Assembly (NCBI GenBank): GCA_965200175.1
Contig: OZ241345.1
Coordinates: 1,426,001-1,490,000, forward strand
Direction: 5' to 3'
Length of the DNA stretch: 64,000 nucleotides
Origin: Azophilus sp026709365
GTDB taxonomy: Bacteria; Pseudomonadota; Gammaproteobacteria; Pseudomonadales; Azotimanducaceae
Under the pieces are notes generated by a model. The model searched no databases and was not told where the DNA came from. It saw only the letters and a program-made list of their open reading frames with translations. Positions 33,841-47,025 of the stretch are shown here, one piece after another; the stretch's first letter is position 1; every line of letters begins with the position of its first letter. Made by a program: the position numbers and the translations under genes.

Positions 33841-34739
33841 AACAGCCCCAAGGCCGTGTCATCGTCCGTCATGGCGGGGATGAAGCGGGCGGCGTGGTTG
33901 GCGCACAGGCTGATGAGCGCTTGGTCGCGCCGTTCAAACCGGTCGGCGTAGGCGGTGCGCAGGCGGCGATTGCCGCTGTGGAACTGCCAGCGTTCGGAAC
34001 CGTCGGTGACGCTGTAGCGCTCCGCCTTGGGCAAGGCGCGTTCGAGGGGGTCCGCGATGCGCACCAAGGTCAGGTCGTTGTGGCGGGCCAGGTTGGGCAC
34101 CGCATCGTGCCAGGCTTCGGCGCTGGTGAGGAAGTCGGATATCAGCACAATGCGGAAGCTGTTGGGCGCCAGGCGGCGGATGCGCTGCAGGCTGTCCCGG
34201 TAGTGGGCTGGGTCCAGCAGCCGAGTGTGGCGGCTCAAGGCTTGATTTTGCTCAGCCAGATCGGCCAGCAGCCGGGCCACCGCCTTGACGCTGCGCTGCG
34301 GCTTGTGGACCGGCGTGTGCTCGTTGCCGAGGATCAAGCCGCCCACCCGGTCGTTTTGGGCGAGTGCCCGCCAAGCGGCGCTGGCGCCGAATTCGGCGCC
34401 GGCCACAGACTTGAGTCGAACGCGGCTGCCGAAGAACAGGCTCTGGGACTGATCGATCACCACTAAGGTGGGCCGCTCGCGCTCCTCCCGGAAGACCTTG
34501 GTGTGGGGCCTGTTCTTGCGCGCGGTGACCCGCCAGTCGATGCTGCGCACGTCGTCGCCCGGCTGGTAGAGGCGCACCTCGCTGAAGTCCACGCCGCGCC
34601 CCCGCAGCTTTGACGGCCGGGAGCCGGCTTGGTGGCCGCGGCGCAGGCTGGCAGGCTGCTCCGTGGGGCGGCGGCGGTGGCGCAGGGCGAACAGGTCGCT
34701 TAGTTCGACATAGGTGCCTCTGAGGGCCGGAGCGTTCAT
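33837..34739 (-). CDS. DUF58 domain protein
   Basis: A 300-residue protein with the DUF58 core motif GRGVDFSEVRLYQPGDDVRS followed by IDWRVTARKNRPHTKVFREE. A vWA-like second half contains LVVIDQSQSLFFGSR (a MIDAS-like DQSQS) and RIVLISDFLTSAEAW. DUF58 proteins are almost always encoded next to MoxR ATPases, as here (26-base gap). No membrane segment is visible, so it is probably cytosolic and may link MoxR to the Bat membrane proteins (inference). Confidence 0.94.
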   Translation of the reverse strand: MNAPALRGTYVELSDLFALRHRRRPTEQPASLRRGHQAGSRPSKLRGRGVDFSEVRLYQPGDDVRSIDWRVTARKNRPHTKVFREERERPTLVVIDQSQSLFFGSRVRLKSVAGAEFGASAAWRALAQNDRVGGLILGNEHTPVHKPQRSVKAVARLLADLAEQNQALSRHTRLLDPAHYRDSLQRIRRLAPNSFRIVLISDFLTSAEAWHDAVPNLARHNDLTLVRIADPLERALPKAERYSVTDGSERWQFHSGNRRLRTAYADRFERRDQALISLCANHAARFIPAMTDDDTALGLL

Positions 34740-34765
34740 GGCGGCGGCGCAAAGGGATCGGTGGG

Positions 34766-35749
34766 TCAGGGCACCGCGACTTGGTTGAGCAGGGCGTCCA
34801 CGGCGTCGTCGGTGCTGACGCCTCGGGCTTCGGCCTCGAAGGAGAGGATGAGGCGGTGGCGCAGGACGTCATGCGCGACGGCTTGGACGTCGTCCGGGGT
34901 GACGAAGTCGCGACCGTTAAGCCACGCCAGCGCCCGGCTGCACTGATCCAAGGCGATGGTGCCCCGGGGGCTGGCCCCGTACTCCAGCCATTCGGCCAAT
35001 TCGCCCGCCGGGTTTCGGGAACCGGTAGTCAACGCGATGATGTAGCGCTCAACCGGCTCCGCCATGTGCAGGGCGAGCAGCGCGCGGCGGGCGTCGAACA
35101 CTGCCGTCTCTTCGACCAAGACCAAGGGCTGGGCGCTTGCCGTTGCCGATGCCGTCTCGTTGCGCACCAGCTTGAGGATCTCCGCCTCCGATGCCGCGTC
35201 GGGATAATCGACCTTGACGTGCATCAGGAAGCGGTCGAGCTGGGCTTCCGGCAGGGGATAGGTGCCCTCCTGCTCGATCGGATTCTGGGTGGCCATGACT
35301 AGGAACAGGTCCGGCAGCGGAAAGGTCTCGCGGCCAAAGCTCACCTGGTGCTCGGCCATTGCCTCGAGGAGGGCGGATTGGACCTTGGCCGGCGCTCGGT
35401 TGACTTCATCGGCGAGCAGCAGGTTGTGGAACACCGGGCCGGGCTGGAAGCTGAAAGAGCCGTCCTCCGGCCGGTACACCTCGGTGCCGGTCACGTCGCT
35501 GGGCAGCAGGTCCGGCGTGAACTGAATGCGGTGAAAGTCGCCGGCGACGACGCTGGCCAGTTCCTTGATGGCGCGGGTCTTGGCCAGGCCCGGCGCGCCT
35601 TCCACGAGCAGGTGGCCGCCGCACAGCAGGGCCATCAGCAGCCGCTCGATGAGCGCCTCCTGGCCAATGATACGCCCTGACAGCCACTCCGAGACGGCCC
35701 GGATGCGCTGCTGGGCGTTGCCCTGCCCGCTCCCGACGACCTCTTTCAT
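34766..35749 (-). CDS. MoxR-family AAA+ ATPase
   Basis: A 327-residue AAA+ ATPase. Walker A is GAPGLAKT at 51-58 and Walker B LLLADEVNRAP; sensor 1 is MATQNPIEQEGTYPLPEAQLDRF, the MoxR hallmark. MoxR proteins act with vWA-domain partners to activate or assemble proteins, and two such partners follow in this operon. The ATG at 35749 overlaps the nhaB stop as ATGA, so translation is coupled to nhaB; an in-frame start nine codons upstream is possible but would lie deep inside nhaB. Confidence 0.96.
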   Translation of the reverse strand: MKEVVGSGQGNAQQRIRAVSEWLSGRIIGQEALIERLLMALLCGGHLLVEGAPGLAKTRAIKELASVVAGDFHRIQFTPDLLPSDVTGTEVYRPEDGSFSFQPGPVFHNLLLADEVNRAPAKVQSALLEAMAEHQVSFGRETFPLPDLFLVMATQNPIEQEGTYPLPEAQLDRFLMHVKVDYPDAASEAEILKLVRNETASATASAQPLVLVEETAVFDARRALLALHMAEPVERYIIALTTGSRNPAGELAEWLEYGASPRGTIALDQCSRALAWLNGRDFVTPDDVQAVAHDVLRHRLILSFEAEARGVSTDDAVDALLNQVAVP

Positions 35750-37359
35750 GCGAGGAGGAAGTGGACGGCCAGCCAACCGGTCAAGCCCATCGTCACGGTG
35801 TAGGGCAGCGCCATCAGCACCATGCGCAGGTAGGACAGCCGGATCAGCGGCGCTACTGAGGAGGTCAGCAGGAACAGGAACGCGGCTTGGCCGTTGGGCG
35901 TGGCGATGCTGGGAATGTTGGTGCCGGTGTTGATCGCCACCGCCATCAGTTCGAAGTGCGCCCGGTCGATGTTGCCGGCGTCGAACGCCGCCCTGATTTC
36001 GTTGATGTAAACCGTGGCCACGAACACGTTGTCGCTCATCGCCGACAGTACGCCGTTGGCGATGTAGAACATGCCCGGCTGCACCGATTGGTCGAGGCTC
36101 AGCACGTACTCGATGATCGGCTGGAAGAGGTGCTGGTCGTGGATCACCGCAACGATGGCGAAGAACACGACCAGCAGGGCGGTGAACGGCAGCGCCTCCT
36201 CGAAGGCCTTGCCGAGTTGATGCTCCCGAACAACGCCGTTGAAGGCCGTTTGAATGACGATGACCATCAGCCCGATGAAGCCCACCTCCGCTACATGGAA
36301 GGCCAGCGCGAAGACCAGCAGCAGGCCGGCGATGGCTTGGATGATGAGCCGGGCCTTGTCTCGGGCAGTGCGCTTCTCGGACTCCGCGGCGTCGTAGCTC
36401 TCCAGTATGTGCCGCACGCTGTCGGGGATTTCGGCGCCGTAGCCAAACAGCTTGAGCTTCTCCAGCAGGATGCAGCTAACCAGCCCGACCGCCAGCACCG
36501 GCATGGTCACCGGCGCCATTTTGGTGAAGAACTCAATGAACTCCCAGCCGAGCTTGTTGGCGATGAGCAGGTTCTGCGGTTCGCCGACGGTGGTGCAGAC
36601 GCCGCCAAGCGCCGTGCCGACCGCCCCGTGCATCAGCAGGGTGCGCAGAAAGGCGCGGAACTGCTCCAAATGCTCGCGATGCTGGTCATGGACCCCTTGG
36701 TCGTCGCCGTGTTCGTGGTCGTCGTCGTGAAACGACTTGCCCGACGCCACCTTGTGATAGACGCCGTAGAAGCCGACGGCGACGCTGATGATCACCGCGG
36801 TCACGGTCAGCGCATCGAGGAACGCCGACAGGACCGCTGCCACCGCTGAAAACAGCAGGGCGAGCAGGGCCTTGGAGCGGATGCCGAGCAGTATCTTGGT
36901 GAAGGTGAACAGCAGCAGCTCCTTCATGAAGAAGATGCCCGCCACCATGAACATCAACAGCAGGATGACCGGGAAGTTGCTGAACACTTCGATGCGCAGG
37001 GTGTCCGGCGAGGTCATGCCCAGCAGCAGCGCCTGCATCGCCAGCAGGCCACCGGGCTGCAGCGGGTAGCAGCTGAGCGCCATGGCCAAGGTGAAGATGA
37101 ACTCAAGCACCAAAACCCAGCCCGTGACGAAGGGCCCGGCGATGAGCAGGAGGATCGGGTTGATGACCAGAAAGGCGATGATGGTCAGCTTGTACCAGCG
37201 CGGCGTGTGGCCGAGAAAGTTCTGCCAGAAGGCGGTTGCGGTATTGATGGCTTTCCCCTTGAGTTTTCCTATCCCCCGACGGCTTGCGGCCTGTGCGTCC
37301 GAGCCGAAGGGCGTGGCGTTTGACGTGCGTAGTTTGGTGGAGTTGTCGGTTGTGGGCAA
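35746..37359 (-). CDS. nhaB: Na+/H+ antiporter NhaB, start codon uncertain
   Basis: A 537-codon open frame whose main part matches NhaB throughout: FWQNFLGHTPRWYKLTIIAF, VLEFIFTLAMALSCYPLQPG, SAFLDALTVTAVIISVAVGF, GTALGGVCTTVGEPQNLLIA, LSAMSDNVFVATVYINEIRA and AINTGTNIPSIATPNGQAAF, with about 12 membrane helices. NhaB exchanges about 3 H+ for 2 Na+. The only standard start upstream is a TTG at 37359, at the edge of a family A repeat, giving about 36 unmatched residues. Homologues begin roughly where an ATC codon sits, preceded by AAGGGGAAAGCC. A non-standard ATC start or a repeat-derived N-terminus are both possible. It leads the MoxR/Bat operon, an unusual association. Confidence 0.9.
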   Translation of the reverse strand: MPTTDNSTKLRTSNATPFGSDAQAASRRGIGKLKGKAINTATAFWQNFLGHTPRWYKLTIIAFLVINPILLLIAGPFVTGWVLVLEFIFTLAMALSCYPLQPGGLLAMQALLLGMTSPDTLRIEVFSNFPVILLLMFMVAGIFFMKELLLFTFTKILLGIRSKALLALLFSAVAAVLSAFLDALTVTAVIISVAVGFYGVYHKVASGKSFHDDDHEHGDDQGVHDQHREHLEQFRAFLRTLLMHGAVGTALGGVCTTVGEPQNLLIANKLGWEFIEFFTKMAPVTMPVLAVGLVSCILLEKLKLFGYGAEIPDSVRHILESYDAAESEKRTARDKARLIIQAIAGLLLVFALAFHVAEVGFIGLMVIVIQTAFNGVVREHQLGKAFEEALPFTALLVVFFAIVAVIHDQHLFQPIIEYVLSLDQSVQPGMFYIANGVLSAMSDNVFVATVYINEIRAAFDAGNIDRAHFELMAVAINTGTNIPSIATPNGQAAFLFLLTSSVAPLIRLSYLRMVLMALPYTVTMGLTGWLAVHFLLA

Positions 37360-37360
37360 G

Positions 37361-37722
37361 GCGCGCCCGCTAAGCGGGCGCGTTGGAGTTTCGCTGCGCG
37401 AAACTCTGCGCTCGTCGCTTGGGCCAGATTCCGATAGGTCCCTGAACCCGCGCAGCGCGGCAGCAGTGGCACAGTTTGACTCAGGTCATCGTCGTGATTC
37501 GGTCGAGGGCGGGACGCCCTCCGGGGATTTCGCCTGAAGCGGGCGTGTCGCCCCGGAGGGCATCCTGCCCTCGCAGTGGCCCTCGTCAAAGCGGCAGCGC
37601 GCCCGCTTTGCGGGCGCGCTTGTGTGCGGGCTCGGAAACCTATCGGAATCCGACCTACGCGACGAGTGCGCGGAGTTTCGCGCCAGCGAAACTCCACCCG
37701 CACCCGCGAAGCGGGTGCGCGT
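37361..37722. repeat. Mosaic of family A (forward), family B (forward), family A (reverse)
   Basis: This is nearly the whole 420-base gap between nhaB and sohB. Forward family A lies at 37361-37454 (GCGCGCCCGCTAAGCGGGCG then the GTTTCGCTGCGCGAAAC hairpin). Forward family B lies at 37461-37576 (centre GAGGGCGGGACGCCCTC) and extends into a second palindromic block with CCCCGGAGGGC. Reverse family A lies at 37598-37722, ending in GCACCCGCGAAGCGGGTGCG. It is the most complete composite in the window and shows the relative order of the families. The sohB promoter must lie in the last 60 bases. Confidence 0.78.
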
Positions 37723-37779
37723 GTAGCCTCAAGTGCGCTCTGCCAGTAAAGTAGGGCGCTTTTCCACGGCTGGGCGCAC

Positions 37780-38940
37780 ATGACCTATCTATACGATTAC
37801 CTGGTTTTCCTGGCTCAGGCCGTCACGGTTGTTGCCGCCGTTCTGGTGGTGCTCAGCGCCATGGCGACGTTCAGCGCCCGCCGCCGTCATGCGCCCCGGG
37901 GCGCTCTGGAGGTGATTCGCCTCAACGACTACCTTGACGATCTTCGGCACGGCTTGGAGCAGGCCATGCTCACCCGCAAGCAGTACCGCAAGGCGGCGCG
38001 CCAGGAGTCCAGAAGGGCGCGGCGTCAGGTTAGGAAGGAGGCTAAGCAGGCACAGCGGACGGCCAAGGGGGATGGCGGCGGCGATCGAGCGGCGCCGGAG
38101 CCAGCGCCCGCCCGGGACCCATCCGGCCAGGAGTCGCAGCCCCAGACGGCAGCCGACAGCGATGCCGCTGGCTGTCAAGCGGAGGTGGTGGGCAGGAGCC
38201 GCGTTTACGCGCTCACCTTTGAGGGCGACCTGGACGCCACCAAGGTTTCCCACCTCCGCCACGAGATCAACGCCGTGCTCACCAAGGCCGGCGCCGGCGA
38301 TGAGGTGGTGGTGCGGGTCAAGAGCTTCGGTGGCCGGGTGCATGGCTACGGGCTGGCGGCATCGCAGCTGCAGCGGGTGCGCCAGCATGGCCTGAATCTG
38401 GTGGTGGCCGTGGACCAGGTGGCGGCCAGCGGCGGCTACCTGATGGCGGCGGTGGCCAACAAGGTCATCGCGGCGCCCTTCGCATTGGTGGGCTCCATCG
38501 GCGTGGTGGCGGAGATTCCCAATGTCCATCGCCTGTTGAAGAAGAATGATGTGGACGTGGAGGTGATCACCGCCGGACGCTACAAGCGCACCCTGACCCT
38601 GCTCGGCGAGAACACCGAGGAGGGGCGCCGCAAGTTCACCGAGGAGCTGGAGGACTTGCACGTGCTCTTTCAGGAGTTCGTCAACGAGCAGCGCCCCGGC
38701 GTTGAGTTGGAGAAGGTGGCCACCGGCGAGGCATGGTATGGACGGCGGGCCATCGAGTTGAACCTCGTGGATGAAATCGCCACCAGCGATGAGTACCTGA
38801 TGCGGCGCTGCGGGGAGGCGGATGTCTTTGAGGTGCGTTGGGTGGAGCACAAGAAGCCCTTGGAGCGGGTGCTTGGCGAGATTGAGGGCGGCCTTAGGCA
38901 ACTCGTCCAGTGGCTGCCCGGCAAGGGGGGCTGGCGATGA
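37780..38940 (+). CDS. sohB: SohB-type inner-membrane peptidase (S49)
   Basis: A 386-residue serine protease of the S49 (signal peptide peptidase A) family, SohB branch. An N-terminal helix (FLAQAVTVVAAVLVVLSAMA) is followed by a charged linker rich in Arg, Lys, Ala and Pro (about residues 65-140), then the protease domain. The nucleophile is Ser217 in VAASGGYLMA and the general base Lys269 in GRYKRTLTLLGEN, the Ser-Lys dyad of the family. E. coli SohB (349 residues) has the same layout with a shorter linker. It converges with the Kef-type antiporter gene 31 bases away. Confidence 0.95.
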   Translation: MTYLYDYLVFLAQAVTVVAAVLVVLSAMATFSARRRHAPRGALEVIRLNDYLDDLRHGLEQAMLTRKQYRKAARQESRRARRQVRKEAKQAQRTAKGDGGGDRAAPEPAPARDPSGQESQPQTAADSDAAGCQAEVVGRSRVYALTFEGDLDATKVSHLRHEINAVLTKAGAGDEVVVRVKSFGGRVHGYGLAASQLQRVRQHGLNLVVAVDQVAASGGYLMAAVANKVIAAPFALVGSIGVVAEIPNVHRLLKKNDVDVEVITAGRYKRTLTLLGENTEEGRRKFTEELEDLHVLFQEFVNEQRPGVELEKVATGEAWYGRRAIELNLVDEIATSDEYLMRRCGEADVFEVRWVEHKKPLERVLGEIEGGLRQLVQWLPGKGGWR

Positions 38941-38971
38941 CGCGCAAGGCGTGTTGGTTTAGGACAGGACG

Positions 38972-40192
38972 CTAGTCGCGCCGCAGCTCGGCGCTCATGG
39001 CGATGGGAGTGGGGAAGCGGAAGACGACCAGGTAGCTTGAGGCGACCAGGGTGAGGATGGTGGCGCCTTGGATGAGGTAGGCCGCGTTGGTGCCGATCAG
39101 GCCGGCGCCGACGGCGACGTAGCTCAGCAGCAGGGAGAATTCCGATGCCTGCCCCAGCCGAAAGCCCGTTTCCCACGCATCGGCCTTGGACTCTCCCTGC
39201 CAGCGCAGCAGATAGGCGAATGTGGGGGGCTTCAACGCAATCAGCAGGCCCGCCAGCAGGACGATGGGAACGGCCATTTGCAGCGCCGCGCCGATGTCCA
39301 GCGCCGCCCCCACGGAGAAGAAGAACAGCACCAGGAAGAAGTCCCGAATCGGGCGCAGGCTCTCGGCGATGTATTGGGAGATGGGATGAATCGCCAAGGT
39401 GACGCCGGCGAGGAAGGCGCCGATTTCCATGGAGAGTCCGACGGCGCTGGCGGCGAAGGCGACGCTGAAGCACCAGCCGATCGCCAGCAGGAAGATGAAC
39501 TCGTGGAAGGCGTCGAAGCGGGCAATCAGCGGCAGCAGCACCGTGCGCACCGCCAGGAAGGTTGCCCCAGCCAGCGCCGGCAGGGCGACAACGATGATGC
39601 CGAGGCTTGTCAGGGTGGCCTCCAGGCTCCCGCCGTAGCCCGCCACCAGCACCAAGGCAACGATCGCCAGCACATCCTGTATCAGCAGCAGGCCGACCAC
39701 CACCTCGCCGATGTGCCGGTGGTGCAGCGCCGTGGTGGGCAGCAGCTTGACCCCCAGAATGGTGCTCGAAAAGGTCACCGCCACGCCGGCGACCAACGCC
39801 TCGGCCATGCTGAAGCCAAAGGTCAGCGTCAGCCCAAAGCCGATTGCGAAGAACGCCGCCGAGGTGCCCAGCGCGGTCGCCAGCGACTTGCCCAGCATGG
39901 TCCTGAGCGTGGACGGCTGCATGTCCAAGCCGATCAGGAAGAGCAGGAATATGATGCCGAACTCGGCGATCTCGGCAAGCAGTTGGGCATCGCTCACCAC
40001 CGACATTCCGTGCGGGCCGAGCAGGCAGCCGATGGCGATGTAGGCGACTAGCAGGGGTTGCCGGCTGTAGAGGGCGACGGTGGCCAGCACCGCCGCTCCG
40101 GCGAAGATCAGGAAAAATGACGCGGCTATGTCGGAATGTTCGATGGTCCTCCCCCTATTCGGATGCGGCTTGGCTCGGGCTCGATGGCGCAA
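38972..40192 (-). CDS. Kef-type monovalent cation:proton antiporter, membrane domain only
   Basis: An integral membrane protein of the CPA2 (KefB/KefC-like) family with about 12 helices: FFLIFAGAAVLATVALYSRQ, PLLVAYIAIGCLLGPHGMSV, FLLFLIGLDMQPSTLRTMLG and VAVTFSSTILGVKLLP are typical. The usual C-terminal RCK/TrkA-N nucleotide-binding domain is absent. It ends shortly after helix 12 with a short basic tail, so gating by glutathione adducts or NAD(H) is unlikely. The listed start is the TTG at 40192, 66 bases inside the DUF934 gene. Homology begins near IEHSDIAASFFLIFAG, where no ATG, GTG or TTG exists, although AGGGGGAGGACC precedes an ATC codon at 40144. Confidence 0.85.
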   Translation of the reverse strand: MRHRARAKPHPNRGRTIEHSDIAASFFLIFAGAAVLATVALYSRQPLLVAYIAIGCLLGPHGMSVVSDAQLLAEIAEFGIIFLLFLIGLDMQPSTLRTMLGKSLATALGTSAAFFAIGFGLTLTFGFSMAEALVAGVAVTFSSTILGVKLLPTTALHHRHIGEVVVGLLLIQDVLAIVALVLVAGYGGSLEATLTSLGIIVVALPALAGATFLAVRTVLLPLIARFDAFHEFIFLLAIGWCFSVAFAASAVGLSMEIGAFLAGVTLAIHPISQYIAESLRPIRDFFLVLFFFSVGAALDIGAALQMAVPIVLLAGLLIALKPPTFAYLLRWQGESKADAWETGFRLGQASEFSLLLSYVAVGAGLIGTNAAYLIQGATILTLVASSYLVVFRFPTPIAMSAELRRD

Positions 40193-40567
40193 GCCTGATA
40201 GTAATCCGAATGGGGCGCAAGGGTTTGCGGGTCGGGGGCCTCGCCGCCCGGCAGCACCGCGGCCGTGAAGCCGCAGCGGCGCATGTAGTGCAGGATGTCG
40301 GCCTGCACCGCGCCGGTGGCGACCAGGTCGCCTTGGTAGCCGTGGCGGCTGCGCAGCAGAACGGCTTGGGAGAGCCCCCGGCCGTCACTGAAGGTTGGAA
40401 ACTCGATGCCGATCAGCGGCGCGGCCAGAAACCGCTCCTCGATCTCCTGATCCACGCCGAGCTTGACGCCCTTGCCGGACTCCGGCGTCCATTGGCCCGC
40501 CGGCTCAAGTTGCGGCGCCGCGCCGACGGCGGCTCCGTTCCCGGCGCCGTTGGCGTCGTCATTCAAT

Positions 40568-40584
<17 letters not shown>
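40126..40584 (-). CDS. DUF934 protein, sulfite-reductase-associated
   Basis: A 152-residue protein with the DUF934 signature GIEFPTFSDGRGLSQAVLLR followed by GYQGDLVATGAVQADILHYM and RRCGFTA. These proteins are encoded next to ferredoxin-type nitrite/sulfite reductases throughout the Proteobacteria and are thought to contribute to assimilatory sulfite reduction; the biochemical role is not established. The start (ATG at 40584) overlaps the 3' end of the reductase gene by 17 bases. Its own 3' end overlaps the likely start region of the Kef-type gene. Confidence 0.94.
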
Positions 40585-42223
<1,639 letters not shown>

Positions 42224-42348
42224 CGGTTCCTGCATGGTGACAAGCGGCTGGCGACCCTATCACCGCTGCGGCTCGGCTGAAAGCGCGATTGCGCCTATGC
42301 ATAGAACCGAAGCAGTGCTGGGGCGGTGCGAATCCTGGGTTTGCACGG

Positions 42349-42458
42349 AAAGTTTCGCTGGCGCGAAACGCCCGCTTCAGGCGAGGTCCCCGGAGCGAGG
42401 GCGTCCCGCCCTCGACCGAATCATGGTGATGACGTGAGTCAAACTAAGCCACTGCTGG
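42349..42458 (-). repeat. Family A hairpin joined to a reverse family B copy
   Basis: At 42349-42371 is a hairpin module AGTTTCGCTGGCGCGAAAC. Directly after (42369-42458) is a reverse family B copy: CCCGCTTCAGGCGAGGTCCC, centre GAGGGCGTCCCGCCCTC, edge GTGAGTCAAACTAAGC. It lies in the 267-base gap between the metH stop and the sulfite reductase start. Confidence 0.72.
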
Positions 42459-42490
42459 AGTCCGGATTGAGTTTCTTTGAAGGTCGAAAG

Positions 42491-46147
<3,657 letters not shown>

Positions 46148-46328
46148 GGTTGAGGGTGGCGGAGTCGTGAGTTTGCCTTGCGGCCAGCAAGCCGAGTTGC
46201 GAAGCAAGTATAGGCGGATGCCGTCATCGAGCGAGCCGGATTTCAAATTGCCAACCTGAATGGGATTCACGTTGTGGGAGTGGGTGTGCGCTGCGGGCCT
46301 CTCCCTGCCGGCAGAGATTCGCCTCGCC

Positions 46329-46388
46329 TGTGCGGGCTTAAGAAACATCTCGGCATCCGACCCGCGCGCCCGCTTCGCGGGCGCGCCT
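46329..46388 (-). repeat. Reverse family A fragment between metH and nfuA
   Basis: A reverse tail and palindrome: CTGTGCGGGCTTAAGAAACA, CGGCATCCGACC, then GCGCGCCCGCTTCGCGGGC. It lacks the middle hairpin. The 296-base divergent gap also contains the nfuA operator-like palindrome and the metH leader region. Confidence 0.7.
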
Positions 46389-46415
46389 TGGCCCGGCGGG
46401 CCTCAGCGTTTACCA

Positions 46416-46433
46416 TACCTGATTGCACAGGTA
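46416..46433 (+). promoter_or_regulatory. Operator-like inverted repeat before nfuA
   Basis: TACCTG-ATTGCA-CAGGTA is a perfect 6-base inverted repeat with a 6-base spacer, ending 10 bases before the nfuA ATG. The left half with its flank (ATACCTGATTG) matches 10 of 11 positions of the E. coli type 1 IscR half-site consensus; the right half matches less well and the spacing is one base short. nfuA is IscR-controlled in E. coli, so an Fe-S-responsive repressor is a reasonable guess. Confidence 0.4.
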
Positions 46434-46443
46434 GGGAATTGAA

Positions 46444-47025
46444 ATGATCGACATCTCCGAAAAGGCGCAGGCGTACTTGCAGGAACTGCTGGCCAAGCAG
46501 GCCGATGACGACGTGGGCATCCGGGTGTTCGTCGCCCAGCCGGGCACCCCCCATGCGGAGACCTGCATCGCCTACTGCCGTCCCGGCGAGGCCCAGGACG
46601 ACGACATGCCCTACCAGTACGACGGCTTTCGGGCTTGGATCGAGGCGCGCAGCGAAAGCTACTTGGTGGATGCGGTGGTGGATTTTCAGGAAGACCGCAT
46701 GGGGGGCCAGCTCACCATCAAGGCGCCCAACGCCCGGGTGCCCAGCGTCGATGAGAACTCGCCGCTCGAGGACCGCATCAACTACGTGCTCTACAACGAG
46801 ATCAATCCGGGGCTGGCGGCCCACGGCGGCATGGTCAGCCTCGTGGAGCTGCTGGAGGACAATACCGCCGTGCTGCAGTTTGGCGGCGGCTGCCAGGGCT
46901 GCGCCGCAGTGGACATCACCCTGAAGCAGAGCGTCGAGAGCACCCTTTTGGCGCAGATTCCGGACCTTACCGCAATTCGCGACGTCACCGACCACAGCGT
47001 CACGGAGAATGCCTACTATCGCTAG
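46444..47025 (+). CDS. nfuA: Fe-S biogenesis protein NfuA
   Basis: A 193-residue carrier protein for [4Fe-4S] clusters (E. coli NfuA is 191). The N-terminal part is a degenerate A-type domain (ISEKAQAYLQELLAKQADDD, GIRVFVAQPGTPHAETCIAY) and the C-terminal part is the Nfu domain with the cluster ligands C150 and C153 in QFGGGCQGCAAVDITLK. The start follows GGTAGGGAATTGAA. It converges with the DAHP synthase gene, their 3' ends overlapping by 4 bases. NfuA supports targets such as lipoyl synthase, relevant to the lipoyl-dependent dehydrogenase encoded at 57.8-62.3 kb. Confidence 0.97.
   Translation: MIDISEKAQAYLQELLAKQADDDVGIRVFVAQPGTPHAETCIAYCRPGEAQDDDMPYQYDGFRAWIEARSESYLVDAVVDFQEDRMGGQLTIKAPNARVPSVDENSPLEDRINYVLYNEINPGLAAHGGMVSLVELLEDNTAVLQFGGGCQGCAAVDITLKQSVESTLLAQIPDLTAIRDVTDHSVTENAYYR

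Noticed and set aside
46148..46440. Cobalamin or S-adenosylhomocysteine riboswitch upstream of metH
   Set aside because: No B12 box (GCCACTG-type) and no convincing SAH-element core was found in the leader.
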